A stretch of DNA of 34,302 bases from an uncultured Sphingomonas sp. (GCF_902806285.1 NZ_CADCWA010000008.1:1-34302), one strand, 5' to 3'; counted from the first letter of the stretch, positions 13,408 through 22,524 are shown. Made by a program: numbers and translations. The notes: generated from the sequence alone by a model not told the origin.

Positions 13408-16169
13408 CAGAATTGGGTTCCTACGTTGAATGAGAAGAGCTGGGTATCGTCGCCTTCCTGCTTGAGCAGGGCCTTGGCAAGGTCGATGCGCAGCGGGCCG
13501 AACGGCGAGACCCAGTTGAATCCGACGCCCACCGACACGCGCGGTTTGGGCGAGTCGCCCAGGAAGAACTCGCGATAGCCGGAGTTCGGAACGTACGCGC
13601 TGCCAGCGAACTGGGCGCAGGTCTGGCCCGGCACCAGAGTTACCGGCGGGGTCGGCGCTGTGGGCGGAGTTGTCACCGGCGGTGCCGGGTAGGCGCAGAC
13701 CCCCGGCCGGTTGTTCCGCGTCGGAGTCTTGAGACCGAACACCGATCCCGCGTCGACGAAGGCCGACGGGCGGATGCCGAGCCCGCGCAACCCGGACGAC
13801 ACCGGCAGCTCCAGCTCCACCCGCCCCATGTAATAAGCGCGCCCACCCAGGGCGTCGGTGACCCGGGTCTCGTCCGACAAGGTAGTTTCGTTCTCGTAGA
13901 TGCGCCGCTGGATGCGCGGACCGATCCCGCGCAGGTCGAACCCGCGCAGCTGCGGTCCGAAGAAGCGGTCGGTGATCCGGATGGCATCGCGGCCCGGACC
14001 TGGCGAGGATTCGAGCGGGTGGATGTACCCGCCCTCGGCATGGGCGGAGAGGACGAAACCGCCGCCGAACCCCCAGTATTTGGTCGCGTCCGCCCGGCTC
14101 CGCACGTAGCGGGTGTCGCCGCCCAAGCCCGCGAAATCCTGGCTGAACAGCAGCCGCTGCCCGCGGGTCGCGCGGATCCCGTTGGTGTTGTCGAACACCG
14201 CGGAGTAACCCAGGAGGGAGGTCGTGCGCTTGCCCAGCTGGTCGCAAAGGTAGCTGCCGGCGACGTCCGGATCGCACTCCTCGTCTCCGTCATCGTCGAT
14301 GTCGGAGAAGAACAGGTCGCGGTCGAGCGTCAGGTTGTCGCGGTTCAGCGTGTAGCGCGTCCCCAGCGTGATGAACTCGTTCACCGGGAACCCCAACCGC
14401 AGCGCGCCGCCGGTCTGGGTCTGGCTGTAGGTCGTGTTCCGCTCATTGTTGGTATAATTGAAGCTGCTGAGGTCGCGGCGATAGATATCGCCCCCAAACA
14501 GGATCTGGCGGTCGAACAGATAAGGCTCGGTAAAGCCCAGCTGCACCGACCTGGAGTAGCGCGAGAAGTTGACGCCCGCGTTGAGCTCCTGCCCCATGCC
14601 GCGGAAATTGTTCTGGGCTACGGACGCCGAAAGGATGAACCGCTCCAGGCTGGAGTAGCCGGCCGACAGCGACAGCTGCCCGGTGGACTTCTCCTCGACA
14701 TCGATGCCAAGCGCCACCCGGTCGGGCGCGGTCTGGGTCTGCTTGATCTCCAGGTTCTCCTGGAAGAAGCCGAGGCTCTGGATCCGGTCCTGGCTGCGCT
14801 TGAGCTTGATGGCGTTGAAGGCGTCGCCCTCGTTCAACCGGAACTCGCGCCGGACGACCTTGTCGCGGGTCACCGTATTGCCCTGGATGTCGATGCGCTC
14901 GACATAGACGCGCGGCGTTTCGTTCACCCGGAAGATGATGTCCATCGTCCGGGTCTCGGCGTTCCGCTCATAGGCGGGGTCGATGTCGGAAAAAGCGTAG
15001 CCGAGGGTTCCCGCCACTTCGCTCAGCCGCGTGACCGCGTCCTCGACGGCCTTGGCGTTGAACCACTCGCCGCTCTTGATGTTCACCACATTGTTGATGG
15101 TGGTCGTGGACAGGTCGCGGATGGCGCTTTCCGCGCCGATCTCGCCGAACTTGTACCGGTTCCCTTCCTCGACGACGTAGGTGATGACGAAGTCGCGGCG
15201 GTCGGGCGTCAGCTCGGCCAGCGCCGACACGACGCGGAAGTCGGCATAGCCCTGCGTCAGGTAAAAGGCGCGCAGCTTCTGCTGGTCGGCGGCGAGGCGA
15301 TCGGGGTCGTAGGTGTCGTTGGACTTGAGAAAGCCGAGCACGCCCCCAGCCTCGCGGGTGTACATTTCCTTGCGGAGGCGATCGTCCTCATACTGCTCAT
15401 TGCCGATGATGTTGATCGCGCGCACCTTGGACAGTGCGCCTTCGTTGATCTCGAACACCAGATCGACGCGGTTCTGGTCGAGCTGCACCACCTTGGGCTC
15501 GACCCGCGCGGCAAAGCGGCCTTGGCGCTTGTACAATTCGATGATCCGGTCGACGTCCGAACGCACCTTGGAGCGGGTGAAGATCTGCCGCGGGGCAAGC
15601 TTGATCTCCGGCAGGATCTTGTCGTCCTTGATCCGCCGGTTGCCCTCCAGCGTGATGCGGTTGATGACCGGGTTCTCGCGAATCTGGATGACCAGATTGC
15701 CGGTCTCGCCCCCGGTGATCTGCACGTCCGCGAACAGTTCGGTGGCGTAAAGCTCCTTGAGGGCCTGGTCGAGCGTCTCCGCCGTATATTCCGCCCCGGG
15801 GTTGAGGTTGGCGTAGGAGCGCACGGTTTCCGGCTCAAGGCGCTCGGCCCCGCGCACGGCAACGGAGCGGATGGTCCGGGCGGCCGCCGGCGCCTGCGCA
15901 GTCGCCGGGGCAGCTGAAGGCTGCGCCGGGCCCGGCGCCGGAGCGGCCGGATTTTGGGTCGCGGCCGGAGCCTGGGTCGGCGCGGGCGCAGACTGCGCCG
16001 GCTGCCCGGTCGTCGCGGGTGCCAGCGGATCGGCCGTTTGCGTTTGCGCCAGCGCCGGCGCCGCCCAGCCACCGAGCATCGTGCCGAGCAGCAATGCCGC
16101 GCTCAGCCGCCGCGTAAACCTCGTCTGTGAATTGGCAATCACGCGCGTCCCCGCCCTCATGTGAAACAT
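13407..16169 (-). CDS. bamA: Outer-membrane protein assembly factor BamA
   Basis: The 920-residue protein has a signal peptide (RLSAALLLGTMLGGWAAPAL, AQ), then a linker of about 55 residues made almost wholly of Ala, Pro, Gln and Thr. Five POTRA domains occupy roughly residues 97-440 (first RTIRSVAVRGAERLEPETV), and a 16-strand barrel starts near GQLSLSAGYSSLERF. LRGFDLRGIGPR carries the RGF motif of loop six, and the protein ends in an aromatic residue (NVGTQF). BamA inserts beta-barrels into the outer membrane. Two loops are unusual: an acidic Cys-containing one (DDDGDEECDPDVAGSYLCDQ) and a Pro/Thr-rich one with two cysteines near residue 850. ATGs at 16169 and 16160 are both possible starts. 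The gene lies 69 bases after rseP and overlaps skp by one base. Confidence 0.96.
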   Translation of the reverse strand: MFHMRAGTRVIANSQTRFTRRLSAALLLGTMLGGWAAPALAQTQTADPLAPATTGQPAQSAPAPTQAPAATQNPAAPAPGPAQPSAAPATAQAPAAARTIRSVAVRGAERLEPETVRSYANLNPGAEYTAETLDQALKELYATELFADVQITGGETGNLVIQIRENPVINRITLEGNRRIKDDKILPEIKLAPRQIFTRSKVRSDVDRIIELYKRQGRFAARVEPKVVQLDQNRVDLVFEINEGALSKVRAINIIGNEQYEDDRLRKEMYTREAGGVLGFLKSNDTYDPDRLAADQQKLRAFYLTQGYADFRVVSALAELTPDRRDFVITYVVEEGNRYKFGEIGAESAIRDLSTTTINNVVNIKSGEWFNAKAVEDAVTRLSEVAGTLGYAFSDIDPAYERNAETRTMDIIFRVNETPRVYVERIDIQGNTVTRDKVVRREFRLNEGDAFNAIKLKRSQDRIQSLGFFQENLEIKQTQTAPDRVALGIDVEEKSTGQLSLSAGYSSLERFILSASVAQNNFRGMGQELNAGVNFSRYSRSVQLGFTEPYLFDRQILFGGDIYRRDLSSFNYTNNERNTTYSQTQTGGALRLGFPVNEFITLGTRYTLNRDNLTLDRDLFFSDIDDDGDEECDPDVAGSYLCDQLGKRTTSLLGYSAVFDNTNGIRATRGQRLLFSQDFAGLGGDTRYVRSRADATKYWGFGGGFVLSAHAEGGYIHPLESSPGPGRDAIRITDRFFGPQLRGFDLRGIGPRIQRRIYENETTLSDETRVTDALGGRAYYMGRVELELPVSSGLRGLGIRPSAFVDAGSVFGLKTPTRNNRPGVCAYPAPPVTTPPTAPTPPVTLVPGQTCAQFAGSAYVPNSGYREFFLGDSPKPRVSVGVGFNWVSPFGPLRIDLAKALLKQEGDDTQLFSFNVGTQF

Positions 16170-16238
16170 CCTACCGGTCCTATGACCTCGAGGAAGTGCC
16201 GCCGCCCCTGCCCCAAGCGAGCACCCCGATCAAGCATC

Positions 16239-17372
16239 CTACCCCATCAGCCGCCCGAGCTGCTGCCACAGCCCGAAGGAGCCGAGGTCGTTCAGCGTGG
16301 TGAACAGCAGCAGGGTCATCAGGGCAGCCAGGCCGCCGCGGAAGATCCACTCCTGCGCCCGCTCACCCAGCGGCCGCCGCCGCACCGCCTCCACCGTGTA
16401 CAATGCCAGGTGGCCACCATCGAGCATCGGAACTGGCAAGAGGTTGATGAACCCAAGGTTTATCGAGAACAAAGCGATCAGCTGCACGAACTGAAAGAAG
16501 CCCAGCGACGCCATCTGCCCGGCGATCTGCGCCATCTTCATCGGGCCGTGCAGCTCCGACACCGGACGCCGGCCGGTGATGATCTGGCCCAGGCCGTCGA
16601 TCATGGAACGGGTGGTATCGGCCGTGGCCTTGGCCGCCGCGGGAATCAGTTGCAGCGGTCCGACCCGCTCGTAGGTGGGCGATGGATTGCCGACGCCCAG
16701 CCGGCCGATCCGATAGGTCTGGCCGAAGCGGTCCTTTTCCACCGCCGCGTCCAGCCGTGCCGTAAGCGGCAGCCGGCGCCCTTGCCGTTCGACCTCGATC
16801 AGCACCTGCTCGCCCGGACGAAGCAAGGTATAGTTGGCGATGTCGGTGAAGCTCTCCACCGACCGCCCGTTCATGGTGACGATCCGGTCGCCGGCCAGGA
16901 TCCCGGCGCGCTCCGCGGCGCTGCCCGGAACCACCTGCGCCGCGACCGACGGCGTGGTCGGCATGCCGGCGGTAGCGAAAAAGGCCGCAAAGATGGCGAT
17001 CGCCAGCAGGAAGTTGGCAAGCGGACCGGCCAGGACGATCAGGAAACGCTGCCACACCGGCTTGGCATGGAAGGCGCGGGCGCGCTCAGCCGGGGGCAGC
17101 TTGTCGAGGTTCTTGCCCATGCTGGCCGGGTCCATGTCGCCGGCGAAGCGCACGTAGCCGCCGAGCGGCAGCCAGCCGACTTTCCAGCGGGTGCCGCGCC
17201 GGTCGGTCCAGCCCGCGACCTCCCGGCCGAAGCCGATGGAAAAGGTCTCGGCCCCCACCCCGAACCAGCGCGCCACGATGTAATGGCCGAACTCATGGAT
17301 GAAGATCAGCGGGCCAAGCGCGGCCAGGAATGCCAGCAGGATGAGCCACAGCGGCGGCTGGTCCAGGATCAT
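16239..17372 (-). CDS. rseP: Site-2 protease RseP (membrane zinc metalloprotease)
   Basis: The 377-residue protein has the zinc site HEFGH at residues 26-30 in the first membrane span, FGREVAGW and KVGWLPLGGYVRFAGD typical of the family, a PDZ domain around SAAERAGILAGDRIVTMNGR, and the second metal motif NLLPVPMLDGGH in a C-terminal span. It cuts anti-sigma factors and remnant signal peptides within the inner membrane. A single PDZ domain is visible where E. coli RseP has two, which is common in alphaproteobacteria. Its ATG overlaps the dxr stop as ATGA. The position beside dxr and bamA is conserved across proteobacteria. Confidence 0.95.
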   Translation of the reverse strand: MILDQPPLWLILLAFLAALGPLIFIHEFGHYIVARWFGVGAETFSIGFGREVAGWTDRRGTRWKVGWLPLGGYVRFAGDMDPASMGKNLDKLPPAERARAFHAKPVWQRFLIVLAGPLANFLLAIAIFAAFFATAGMPTTPSVAAQVVPGSAAERAGILAGDRIVTMNGRSVESFTDIANYTLLRPGEQVLIEVERQGRRLPLTARLDAAVEKDRFGQTYRIGRLGVGNPSPTYERVGPLQLIPAAAKATADTTRSMIDGLGQIITGRRPVSELHGPMKMAQIAGQMASLGFFQFVQLIALFSINLGFINLLPVPMLDGGHLALYTVEAVRRRPLGERAQEWIFRGGLAALMTLLLFTTLNDLGSFGLWQQLGRLMG

Positions 17373-18529
17373 GCGCCCTGCTCGGCGACCATCCGCGCAG
17401 CGACGGCACGGGCTTTTGCGTCCAGAACAATCACCTCATCGATCGAGCGTGGCGCCGGCTCGTGCATGGCTCGGAGCGCGCGCTCTACGAGCGCGGCGAT
17501 GTCCGGAAAGTGAATGGCCCCGTCCAGGAACGCCGCCACCGCCACCTCGTTGGCCGCGTTCAGGACGACGGGAGCGGCACCACCCGCGCCCAGGGCCTCC
17601 CGCGCCAGCCGCATGGCTGGGAAGCGAACCTCATCGGGCGCCTCGAAGTCCAGCCGGCCGGCGGCGAGCAGGTCCAGCCGATCGACCTGCGTGGCCATAC
17701 GCTCCGGCCAGGTCAGCACATGGGCGATCGGCACCCGCATGTCCGACGGCCCAAGCTGGGCCAGCATCGACCCGTCCGCGAATTCCACTAGCGAGTGCAC
17801 GATCGATTGCGGGTGCACCACGATGTCGATCCGTTCCGCCGGCACCCCGAACAGATAATGGGCCTCGATCAGCTCCAGCCCCTTGTTCATCATGGTCGCG
17901 CTGTCGACCGAGATCTTGGCGCCCATCGCCCAGTTGGGATGCGCCACCGCCTGCGCCGGAGTGACCCGGGCCATCTCCTCTGCGGTAGAGGACCGGAACG
18001 GGCCGCCGCTGGCGGTCAGGATCAGTCTTGCGACACCATCTCCGCTCTGCCCGGCAAGACATTGAAAAATCGCGTTATGTTCGCTGTCTACAGGAAGCAG
18101 GGTCGCGCCGGAGCGGGCTGCGGCGTCCAGCATCAACGCGCCCGCGGTGACCAGCGCTTCCTTGTTGGCCAGAGCCACCGTCTTGCCGGCGTGCACGGCC
18201 GCCATCACCGGTTCGAGCCCGGCGCAGCCGACGATGGCAGCCATCACCAGGTCGGCCTCGCCGGCAGCCGCCTCGGCGAGCGCGACGGACCCCGCGGCGG
18301 CATGGATGTTGGTGCCCGTCAGCCCCTGGCGCAATTGCGGCAGCAAGGCTTCGTCGGCAATGACGGCAAGCTTCGCGCCCGTGCGCTTTGCGTCCTCGGC
18401 CAGCTGGTCGACGTTGGAAGCGGCGGTCAGGGCGACCACTTCGAACCGGTCCGGCGCAGCCTCGATGAGGTCGAGGGTAGAGCGCCCGATGGAACCGGTC
18501 GCGCCGAGAATGGCGATCTTGCGCGTCAC
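17369..18529 (-). CDS. dxr: 1-deoxy-D-xylulose-5-phosphate reductoisomerase
   Basis: The 386-residue protein starts with the NADPH-binding KIAILGATGSIGRSTLDLI. It continues with ALANKEALVTAG and the metal and substrate motifs PVDSEHNAIFQCL, LTASGGPFR, HPNWAMGAKISVDSATMMNK and GLELIEAHYLFG. The C-terminal domain includes VVLNAANEVAVAAFLDG. It converts DXP to 2-C-methylerythritol 4-phosphate, the first committed MEP-pathway step, which feeds uppS upstream. The GTG at 18529 overlaps the cdsA stop (GTGA), and the gene's stop overlaps the rseP start (ATGA), so translation is probably coupled along cdsA-dxr-rseP. Length is normal. Confidence 0.96.
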   Translation of the reverse strand: MTRKIAILGATGSIGRSTLDLIEAAPDRFEVVALTAASNVDQLAEDAKRTGAKLAVIADEALLPQLRQGLTGTNIHAAAGSVALAEAAAGEADLVMAAIVGCAGLEPVMAAVHAGKTVALANKEALVTAGALMLDAAARSGATLLPVDSEHNAIFQCLAGQSGDGVARLILTASGGPFRSSTAEEMARVTPAQAVAHPNWAMGAKISVDSATMMNKGLELIEAHYLFGVPAERIDIVVHPQSIVHSLVEFADGSMLAQLGPSDMRVPIAHVLTWPERMATQVDRLDLLAAGRLDFEAPDEVRFPAMRLAREALGAGGAAPVVLNAANEVAVAAFLDGAIHFPDIAALVERALRAMHEPAPRSIDEVIVLDAKARAVAARMVAEQGA

Positions 18530-19173
18530 GCCAGCCCTGCGAGGACGGCGCCGCCCGTCAGCACCGCGACCGGCACCAGCCCGTCCAAGCGGTCGAGCAC
18601 GCCGCCATGTCCCGGGATGATCGCGCCCGCGTCCTTGACCCCGGCCCGGCGCTTGAGCCAGCTCTCGAACAGGTCGCCGGCCACTGCCGACACGGAGAAG
18701 AGCGGCGCCAGCAACAGCCAGGCCCAATGAACGCCGGTAACGACCGCCCAGACGCCGGCCATCACGGTAGCAGCCACAACGCCCCCGGCCATCCCCGAGA
18801 TCGTCTTGGCGGGGCTGATGGAGGGTGCGAGCTTGGGCCCGCCGAAGTGTCGCCCGGCGAAGAAGGCGCCGATATCGGTCGCCCAGGTGACGATGAACGC
18901 CCAGATCACCAGCGCGAACCCCTTGTCCGCGATCGGCTGGCCCGCCCGCTCGCGCACCCACAACAGCGCCAGTGCCGGGATCAGCGCGTAGAAGAAGCCG
19001 CCCACGTGCCACTCGACGCCCCAGCCGCGGACCAGCCGCGACCATTCATAGTACATCAGGGTGGCGGCCGCGGCGACCAGCACCGCGAACACCGTGCCCC
19101 CGAACCATTCCGCGGTAAGCGCCACCAGGATCATCAGGGCCCCGGCGACGCTGCGCAAGCCGACTTCGCTCAT
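18526..19173 (-). CDS. cdsA: Phosphatidate cytidylyltransferase CdsA
   Basis: The 215-residue membrane protein ends with the family signature SWLKRRAGVKDAGAIIPGHG, GVLDRLDG. WATDIGAFFAGRHFGGPKLA and SISPAKTISGMAGG are the other conserved blocks. It makes CDP-diacylglycerol from phosphatidic acid and CTP at the inner membrane, supplying pssA (present at 23773-24540) and cardiolipin synthesis. It is shorter than the E. coli enzyme (about 285 residues) and has fewer N-terminal spans. Its start overlaps the uppS stop (ATGA). All catalytic motifs are present, so it should be active. Confidence 0.93.
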   Translation of the reverse strand: MSEVGLRSVAGALMILVALTAEWFGGTVFAVLVAAAATLMYYEWSRLVRGWGVEWHVGGFFYALIPALALLWVRERAGQPIADKGFALVIWAFIVTWATDIGAFFAGRHFGGPKLAPSISPAKTISGMAGGVVAATVMAGVWAVVTGVHWAWLLLAPLFSVSAVAGDLFESWLKRRAGVKDAGAIIPGHGGVLDRLDGLVPVAVLTGGAVLAGLA

Positions 19174-19883
19174 CGGCCGCCGAACCGCCGCTGCCGGCGC
19201 GCGAACTCAGCCAGCGCACCGTTGAAGGCGGCTTCGTCGAAGTCCGGCCAGAGCGTGTCGGTGAAGACCAGTTCGGCGTAGGCCGCCTGCCACAGCAGGA
19301 AGTTGCTGAGGCGAACCTCGCCCGACGTCCGGATGAGGAGGTCGAGCGGCGGCAGGTCGTGGGTCTGCAGCAGTCCGGCAATCGCCGCCTCGTCGATCTG
19401 GTCAGGGGTAATCCGCCCTTCGACCGCGCGCCGGGCGAGCGCGCGCGCCGCCGCCGCGATCTCCGTCTGCGAGCCGTAGTTCAGGGCAACGACCAGGGTC
19501 AGCCGGCCATTGTCCCGCGTCCGCTCAAGCGCCGCCTGCAGCTTGCCCCCAAGCTCCGGCCCGAACGCGCCGGGATCGCCGATCAGCTTCAAGCGCACCT
19601 GCTCGCGCTGCAGCGTCTCGAGCTCGCGCTCGACGTAGAAGCGCATCAGCCCCTTAAGATCGCTGACTTCCTCCGCCGACCGCCGCCAATTCTCGGAGGA
19701 AAAGGCGTAAACGGTGAGCACCTCCACCCCCGCATCGACCGCTGCCTGCATGGTGCGCCGGACCGCCTCCGCCCCGGCGCGGTGGCCGGCGACCCGGGGC
19801 AGGTGGCGGCGCTCCGCCCAGCGGCCGTTGCCGTCCATGATGATCGCGACATGGCGGGGGACGGCGGGGTCGGACGCGTCCAT
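19170..19883 (-). CDS. uppS: Undecaprenyl (polyprenyl) diphosphate synthase
   Basis: The 237-residue product from ATG 19883 has HVAIIMDGNGRWAERRHLPR with catalytic Asp17, GHRAGAEAVRR, the loop VYAFSSENWRRSAEEV, ALNYGSQTEI and DLLIRTSGEVRLSNFLLWQ. It is a cis-prenyltransferase making the C55 lipid carrier for cell-wall synthesis. The frame is open to a GTG at 20042 that overlaps the frr stop, which would add 53 residues rich in Gly, Ser and Pro. That extension is encoded by DNA containing large hairpins (19960-20033), so I prefer the ATG at 19883, which gives normal family length. The ribosome site GGAGGGG sits unusually close to this ATG, so some doubt remains. Confidence 0.92.
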   Translation of the reverse strand: MDASDPAVPRHVAIIMDGNGRWAERRHLPRVAGHRAGAEAVRRTMQAAVDAGVEVLTVYAFSSENWRRSAEEVSDLKGLMRFYVERELETLQREQVRLKLIGDPGAFGPELGGKLQAALERTRDNGRLTLVVALNYGSQTEIAAAARALARRAVEGRITPDQIDEAAIAGLLQTHDLPPLDLLIRTSGEVRLSNFLLWQAAYAELVFTDTLWPDFDEAAFNGALAEFARRQRRFGGR

Positions 19884-19959
19884 CCCCTCCGGGCCGAGCT
19901 GGCCGAAGCCCTGCCCTTCCTTCTCTGCCCCCGGGCCCGAAGAAGGACGGCCCTTCGAC

Positions 19960-20033
19960 GATGGGCGGGAGTCGTCGGGACCGTCCGGGGAACGGTCCCG
20001 CCCGCCCATCAGGGCTGCGGGAAAACGCAGCCC
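19960..20033. repeat. Nested palindromes between frr and uppS
   Basis: GATGGGCGGG (19960-19969) pairs perfectly with CCCGCCCATC (20001-20010). Nested inside is GGGACCGT (19977-19984) with ACGGTCCC (19992-19999). A separate hairpin, GGGCTGCG (20012-20019) with CGCAGCCC (20026-20033) around GGAAAA, lies just after the frr stop on the minus strand. No T-run follows, so these look more like dispersed REP-type elements or mRNA stabilisers than intrinsic terminators. Confidence 0.8.
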
Positions 20034-20038
20034 GCTAC

Positions 20039-20596
20039 TCACTTGCCGAGGATTTCCTTTTCCTTGGCCGCCGCCGCTGCGTCGACCTCCTTGATCGTGT
20101 CGTCCGTCAGCTTTTGCACTTCCGTCTCCGACCGCTTGCGCTCGTCTTCGGAGATCTCGTGCTTCTTTTCGTCCTGCTTCAGCGCGTCCATGCCGTCGCG
20201 GCGGACATTGCGCACGGCCACCCGCGCCTTCTCCGCATATTGACTCGCGAGCTTGGCCAGCTCCTTGCGACGCTCCTCCGTGAGGTCGGGGATCGGCAAG
20301 CGGATGTTCTGGCCGTCAGTGATCGGGTTGATGCCAAGGCCGGCATTGCGGATCGCCTTCTCGACCGGCGACACGTTGGACCGGTCCCACACCTGAACCG
20401 ACAAGAGGCGCGGTTCCGGCGCGGACACGGTGGCCACCTGGTTGAGCGGCATGTTGGAACCGTAGACCTCCACCTGAATCGGGTCGAGCAGCGCGGTCGA
20501 AGCCCGCCCGGTGCGCAAGCCGCCGAGGTCGTGCTTGAGCGCGTCAACGGCGCCGCTCATCCGGCGCTGGATATCGGCCTTGCTATAGGCGGGCAT
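20039..20596 (-). CDS. frr: Ribosome recycling factor
   Basis: The 185-residue protein is of standard length. It has [80 protein letters not shown] and [20 protein letters not shown], then [10 protein letters not shown] and a charged C-terminal helix. It splits post-termination ribosomes together with EF-G. GGAGGAAG seven bases upstream supports the ATG at 20596. The first 14 bases overlap the end of pyrH in another frame. Three strong hairpins follow the stop. Confidence 0.97.
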   Translation of the reverse strand: MPAYSKADIQRRMSGAVDALKHDLGGLRTGRASTALLDPIQVEVYGSNMPLNQVATVSAPEPRLLSVQVWDRSNVSPVEKAIRNAGLGINPITDGQNIRLPIPDLTEERRKELAKLASQYAEKARVAVRNVRRDGMDALKQDEKKHEISEDERKRSETEVQKLTDDTIKEVDAAAAAKEKEILGK

Positions 20597-21323
20597 CTTG
20601 GACTTCCTCCGATTGGACGATGGTGGCGGTGCCTTCCCCCGCGAGCACCCGGGCAAGGTTGCCCGGCTGGCGGATGTTGAACACCACGATAGGGATGTCG
20701 TTGTCGCGGCACAGCGCCACGGCCGCCGCGTCCATGACCTTGAGGTTGTCGGCGAGCACGCGGCTGAAGCTGAGGTGCTCGTAGCGGCGCGCGTCCGCGA
20801 CCTTCTTGGGGTCGGCATCGTAGACCCCGTCCACGCTGGTGCCCTTGAGCAGCGCGTCGCAGCCCATCTCGGCCGCGCGCAGGGCGGCGGCGGTGTCGGT
20901 CGTGAAATAAGGGTTGCCGGTACCTGCGGCGAAGATCACGATCCGGCCCTTCTCCATGTGCCGCAGCGCCCGGCGGCGGATGTAGGGCTCGCTGACCGAC
21001 GCCATCGGGATGGCGGATTGGACGCGGGTGTCCACGCCCGCCTTCTCCAGCGCGTTCTGCACCGCCAGCGCGTTCATCACGGTGGCGAGCATGCCCATAT
21101 AGTCGCCAGTCGCCCGGTCGAACCCGCGGGCCGCCGCCGCCATGCCGCGGAAGATGTTGCCGCCGCCGATCACCAGGCACAGCTCATGGCCCTGGGCCTT
21201 GGCCGCCGCGATCTCCGCGGCCAGCCCGGCCACCGTCTCCGGATCGATCCCGAACTGCCCCGGCCCCATCAGCGCTTCGCCCGACAGCTTCAGAAGGATG
21301 CGGTTGAAGCGGGGTCGGGTCAT
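20583..21323 (-). CDS. pyrH: UMP kinase
   Basis: The 246-residue protein is bacterial UMP kinase of the amino-acid-kinase fold: [79 protein letters not shown] and [20 protein letters not shown]. It makes UDP from UMP with ATP as a hexamer, usually activated by GTP and inhibited by UTP. ATG 21323 matches family length; a weak AGGA lies 12 bases upstream. It lies 169 bases after tsf, a gap filled with palindromes, and overlaps frr by 14 bases. Confidence 0.97.
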   Translation of the reverse strand: MTRPRFNRILLKLSGEALMGPGQFGIDPETVAGLAAEIAAAKAQGHELCLVIGGGNIFRGMAAAARGFDRATGDYMGMLATVMNALAVQNALEKAGVDTRVQSAIPMASVSEPYIRRRALRHMEKGRIVIFAAGTGNPYFTTDTAAALRAAEMGCDALLKGTSVDGVYDADPKKVADARRYEHLSFSRVLADNLKVMDAAAVALCRDNDIPIVVFNIRQPGNLARVLAGEGTATIVQSEEVQDARL

Positions 21324-21346
21324 GGGTGAGCGGTAATCCTGAACGA

Positions 21347-21389
21347 GCAACGGGGCGGACGCGCTTCTATGGCGCACCCGCCCCGTTGC
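21347..21389. repeat. 12-bp stem hairpin between tsf and pyrH
   Basis: GCAACGGGGCGG (21347-21358) and CCGCCCCGTTGC (21378-21389) are perfect complements around a 19-base loop, 24 bases before the pyrH start. It is the strongest hairpin in the gap and could attenuate or protect the tsf-pyrH transcript. It lacks the U-run of a classical terminator in the minus-strand sense. Confidence 0.75.
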
Positions 21390-21406
21390 CAACCACCGAG
21401 TTCATC

Positions 21407-21481
21407 ATGCCGGACCTGATCCGGCATCCGCCTTCTTCCAGACGGGAGGAAGTGTCGGCAAGCCCCGGATCAGGTCCGGGG
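21407..21481. repeat. Pair of GGATCAGGTCC-type palindromic repeats
   Basis: ATGCCGGACCTGATCCGGCAT (21407-21427) has stem ATGCCGGA / TCCGGCAT, and CCCCGGATCAGGTCCGGGG (21463-21481) has stem CCCCGGA / TCCGGGG. The two share the central GGACCTGATCC word in opposite orientation, 35 bases apart, so together they form an inverted pair. Such units are widespread dispersed repeats in alphaproteobacteria, from memory. Confidence 0.75.
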
Positions 21482-21492
21482 TGGCGCGAGGC

Positions 21493-22437
21493 TCAAGCCA
21501 CGGGCTCAGGCTTGTTCGTCCCGGCCGCCGCGGCAACTTCGGCAGCGAAGTCGCTCTGCTGCTTCTCGATCCCCTCGCCGAGCTGGAAGCGCTTGTAGGC
21601 CTTGAGGTGCACGGGTGCGCCGCATTCCTTGGCAGCGCCCGCGACCACGTCGCTGACCGGGGTCTTGTTGTCCATGACGAAGAGCTGGCTGAGGAGCGCG
21701 CTCTCCTTCTTGAACTTGGCGATCGCGCCGTCGACCATCTTCTCGACGATGTTGGCGGGCTTGCCGCTCTCCTTCGCCTTCTCGGACGCGATGGCGCGCT
21801 CGCGCTCGATCAGCTCGGCGTCGAGCTCGTCCGCGGTCAACGCCAGCGGGTTGGCAGCCGCGATGTGCATCGCCAGCTGCTTGCCGAGCGTTTGCAGCGT
21901 TTCGGCCGGGGCGGAGCCTTCCAGCGCTACCAGCACGCCGATCTTGCCGAGGTTGGGCGCGACCGCGTTGTGGACGTAGGAGACGACCGCCCCTTCGGAG
22001 ACTTCCAGCACCGCCGCCCGGCGCAGCGACTGGTTCTCGCCAATGGTCGCGATGTTGTTGGTCAGCGTCTCGGCGACCGTTCCGCCGCCCGGGTAGGCGG
22101 CGGCGTTCAGTGCCTCGATCTGACTGCCGCTCTGCAGCGCGATCTGCGCGACGTTGCGGACGAACTCCTGGAACTGCTCGTTCTTGGCGACGAAGTCGGT
22201 TTCCGAGTTGACCTCCATGACCGCGCCCCGGGTGCCCGCTACGGCGACGCCGACCAGGCCCTCGGCAGCGGTGCGGCCCGCCTTCTTGGCGGCGGCGGCG
22301 AGACCCTTGGCGCGTAGCCAGTCGACCGACGCTTCCATCTCGCCGTTATTCTCGGCAAGCGCCTTTTTGCAGTCCATCATGCCCGCGCCCGTGCGCTCCC
22401 GCAGTTCCTTGACGCTGGCGGCCGTGATCTCAGCCAT
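21493..22437 (-). CDS. tsf: Elongation factor Ts
   Basis: The 314-residue protein starts with the EF-Ts N-domain [42 protein letters not shown]. It continues with the [10 protein letters not shown] motif that contacts EF-Tu, the [14 protein letters not shown] and [20 protein letters not shown] core blocks, and a C-terminal region with [16 protein letters not shown]. It exchanges GDP for GTP on EF-Tu in the cytosol. It follows rpsB after 100 bases, the standard arrangement in bacteria. Length is close to other alphaproteobacterial forms. Confidence 0.97.
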   Translation of the reverse strand: MAEITAASVKELRERTGAGMMDCKKALAENNGEMEASVDWLRAKGLAAAAKKAGRTAAEGLVGVAVAGTRGAVMEVNSETDFVAKNEQFQEFVRNVAQIALQSGSQIEALNAAAYPGGGTVAETLTNNIATIGENQSLRRAAVLEVSEGAVVSYVHNAVAPNLGKIGVLVALEGSAPAETLQTLGKQLAMHIAAANPLALTADELDAELIERERAIASEKAKESGKPANIVEKMVDGAIAKFKKESALLSQLFVMDNKTPVSDVVAGAAKECGAPVHLKAYKRFQLGEGIEKQQSDFAAEVAAAAGTNKPEPVA

Positions 22438-22459
22438 GCTTCATGTCCTATGCTGATGT

Positions 22460-22524
22460 GCCCCTGCGTAGGCAGGGGCCCAGTGTTCTTGAGGTAGGTA
22501 CTGGGCTCCCGCCTTCGCGGGAGC
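22460..22524. repeat. Two hairpin repeats between rpsB and tsf
   Basis: GCCCCTGC (22460-22467) pairs with GCAGGGGC (22472-22479) around GTAG, and GCTCCCGC (22505-22512) pairs perfectly with GCGGGAGC (22517-22524) around a CTTC tetraloop. CCAGT and ACTGG lie inside the pair (22480-22484 and 22500-22504), so the whole 65 bases form one larger inverted structure. It looks like a complete dispersed element rather than a terminator, and tsf expression must pass through it unless it has its own promoter. Confidence 0.78.

Noticed and set aside
14019-15917. 632-codon open frame antisense to bamA
   Set aside because: No domain or ribosome site; it follows from third-position GC bias of bamA.
21347-21389. 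Intrinsic terminator between tsf and pyrH
   Set aside because: The stem is strong, but neither strand has the T-run needed, and pyrH-frr must be transcribed; called as a repeat/hairpin only.
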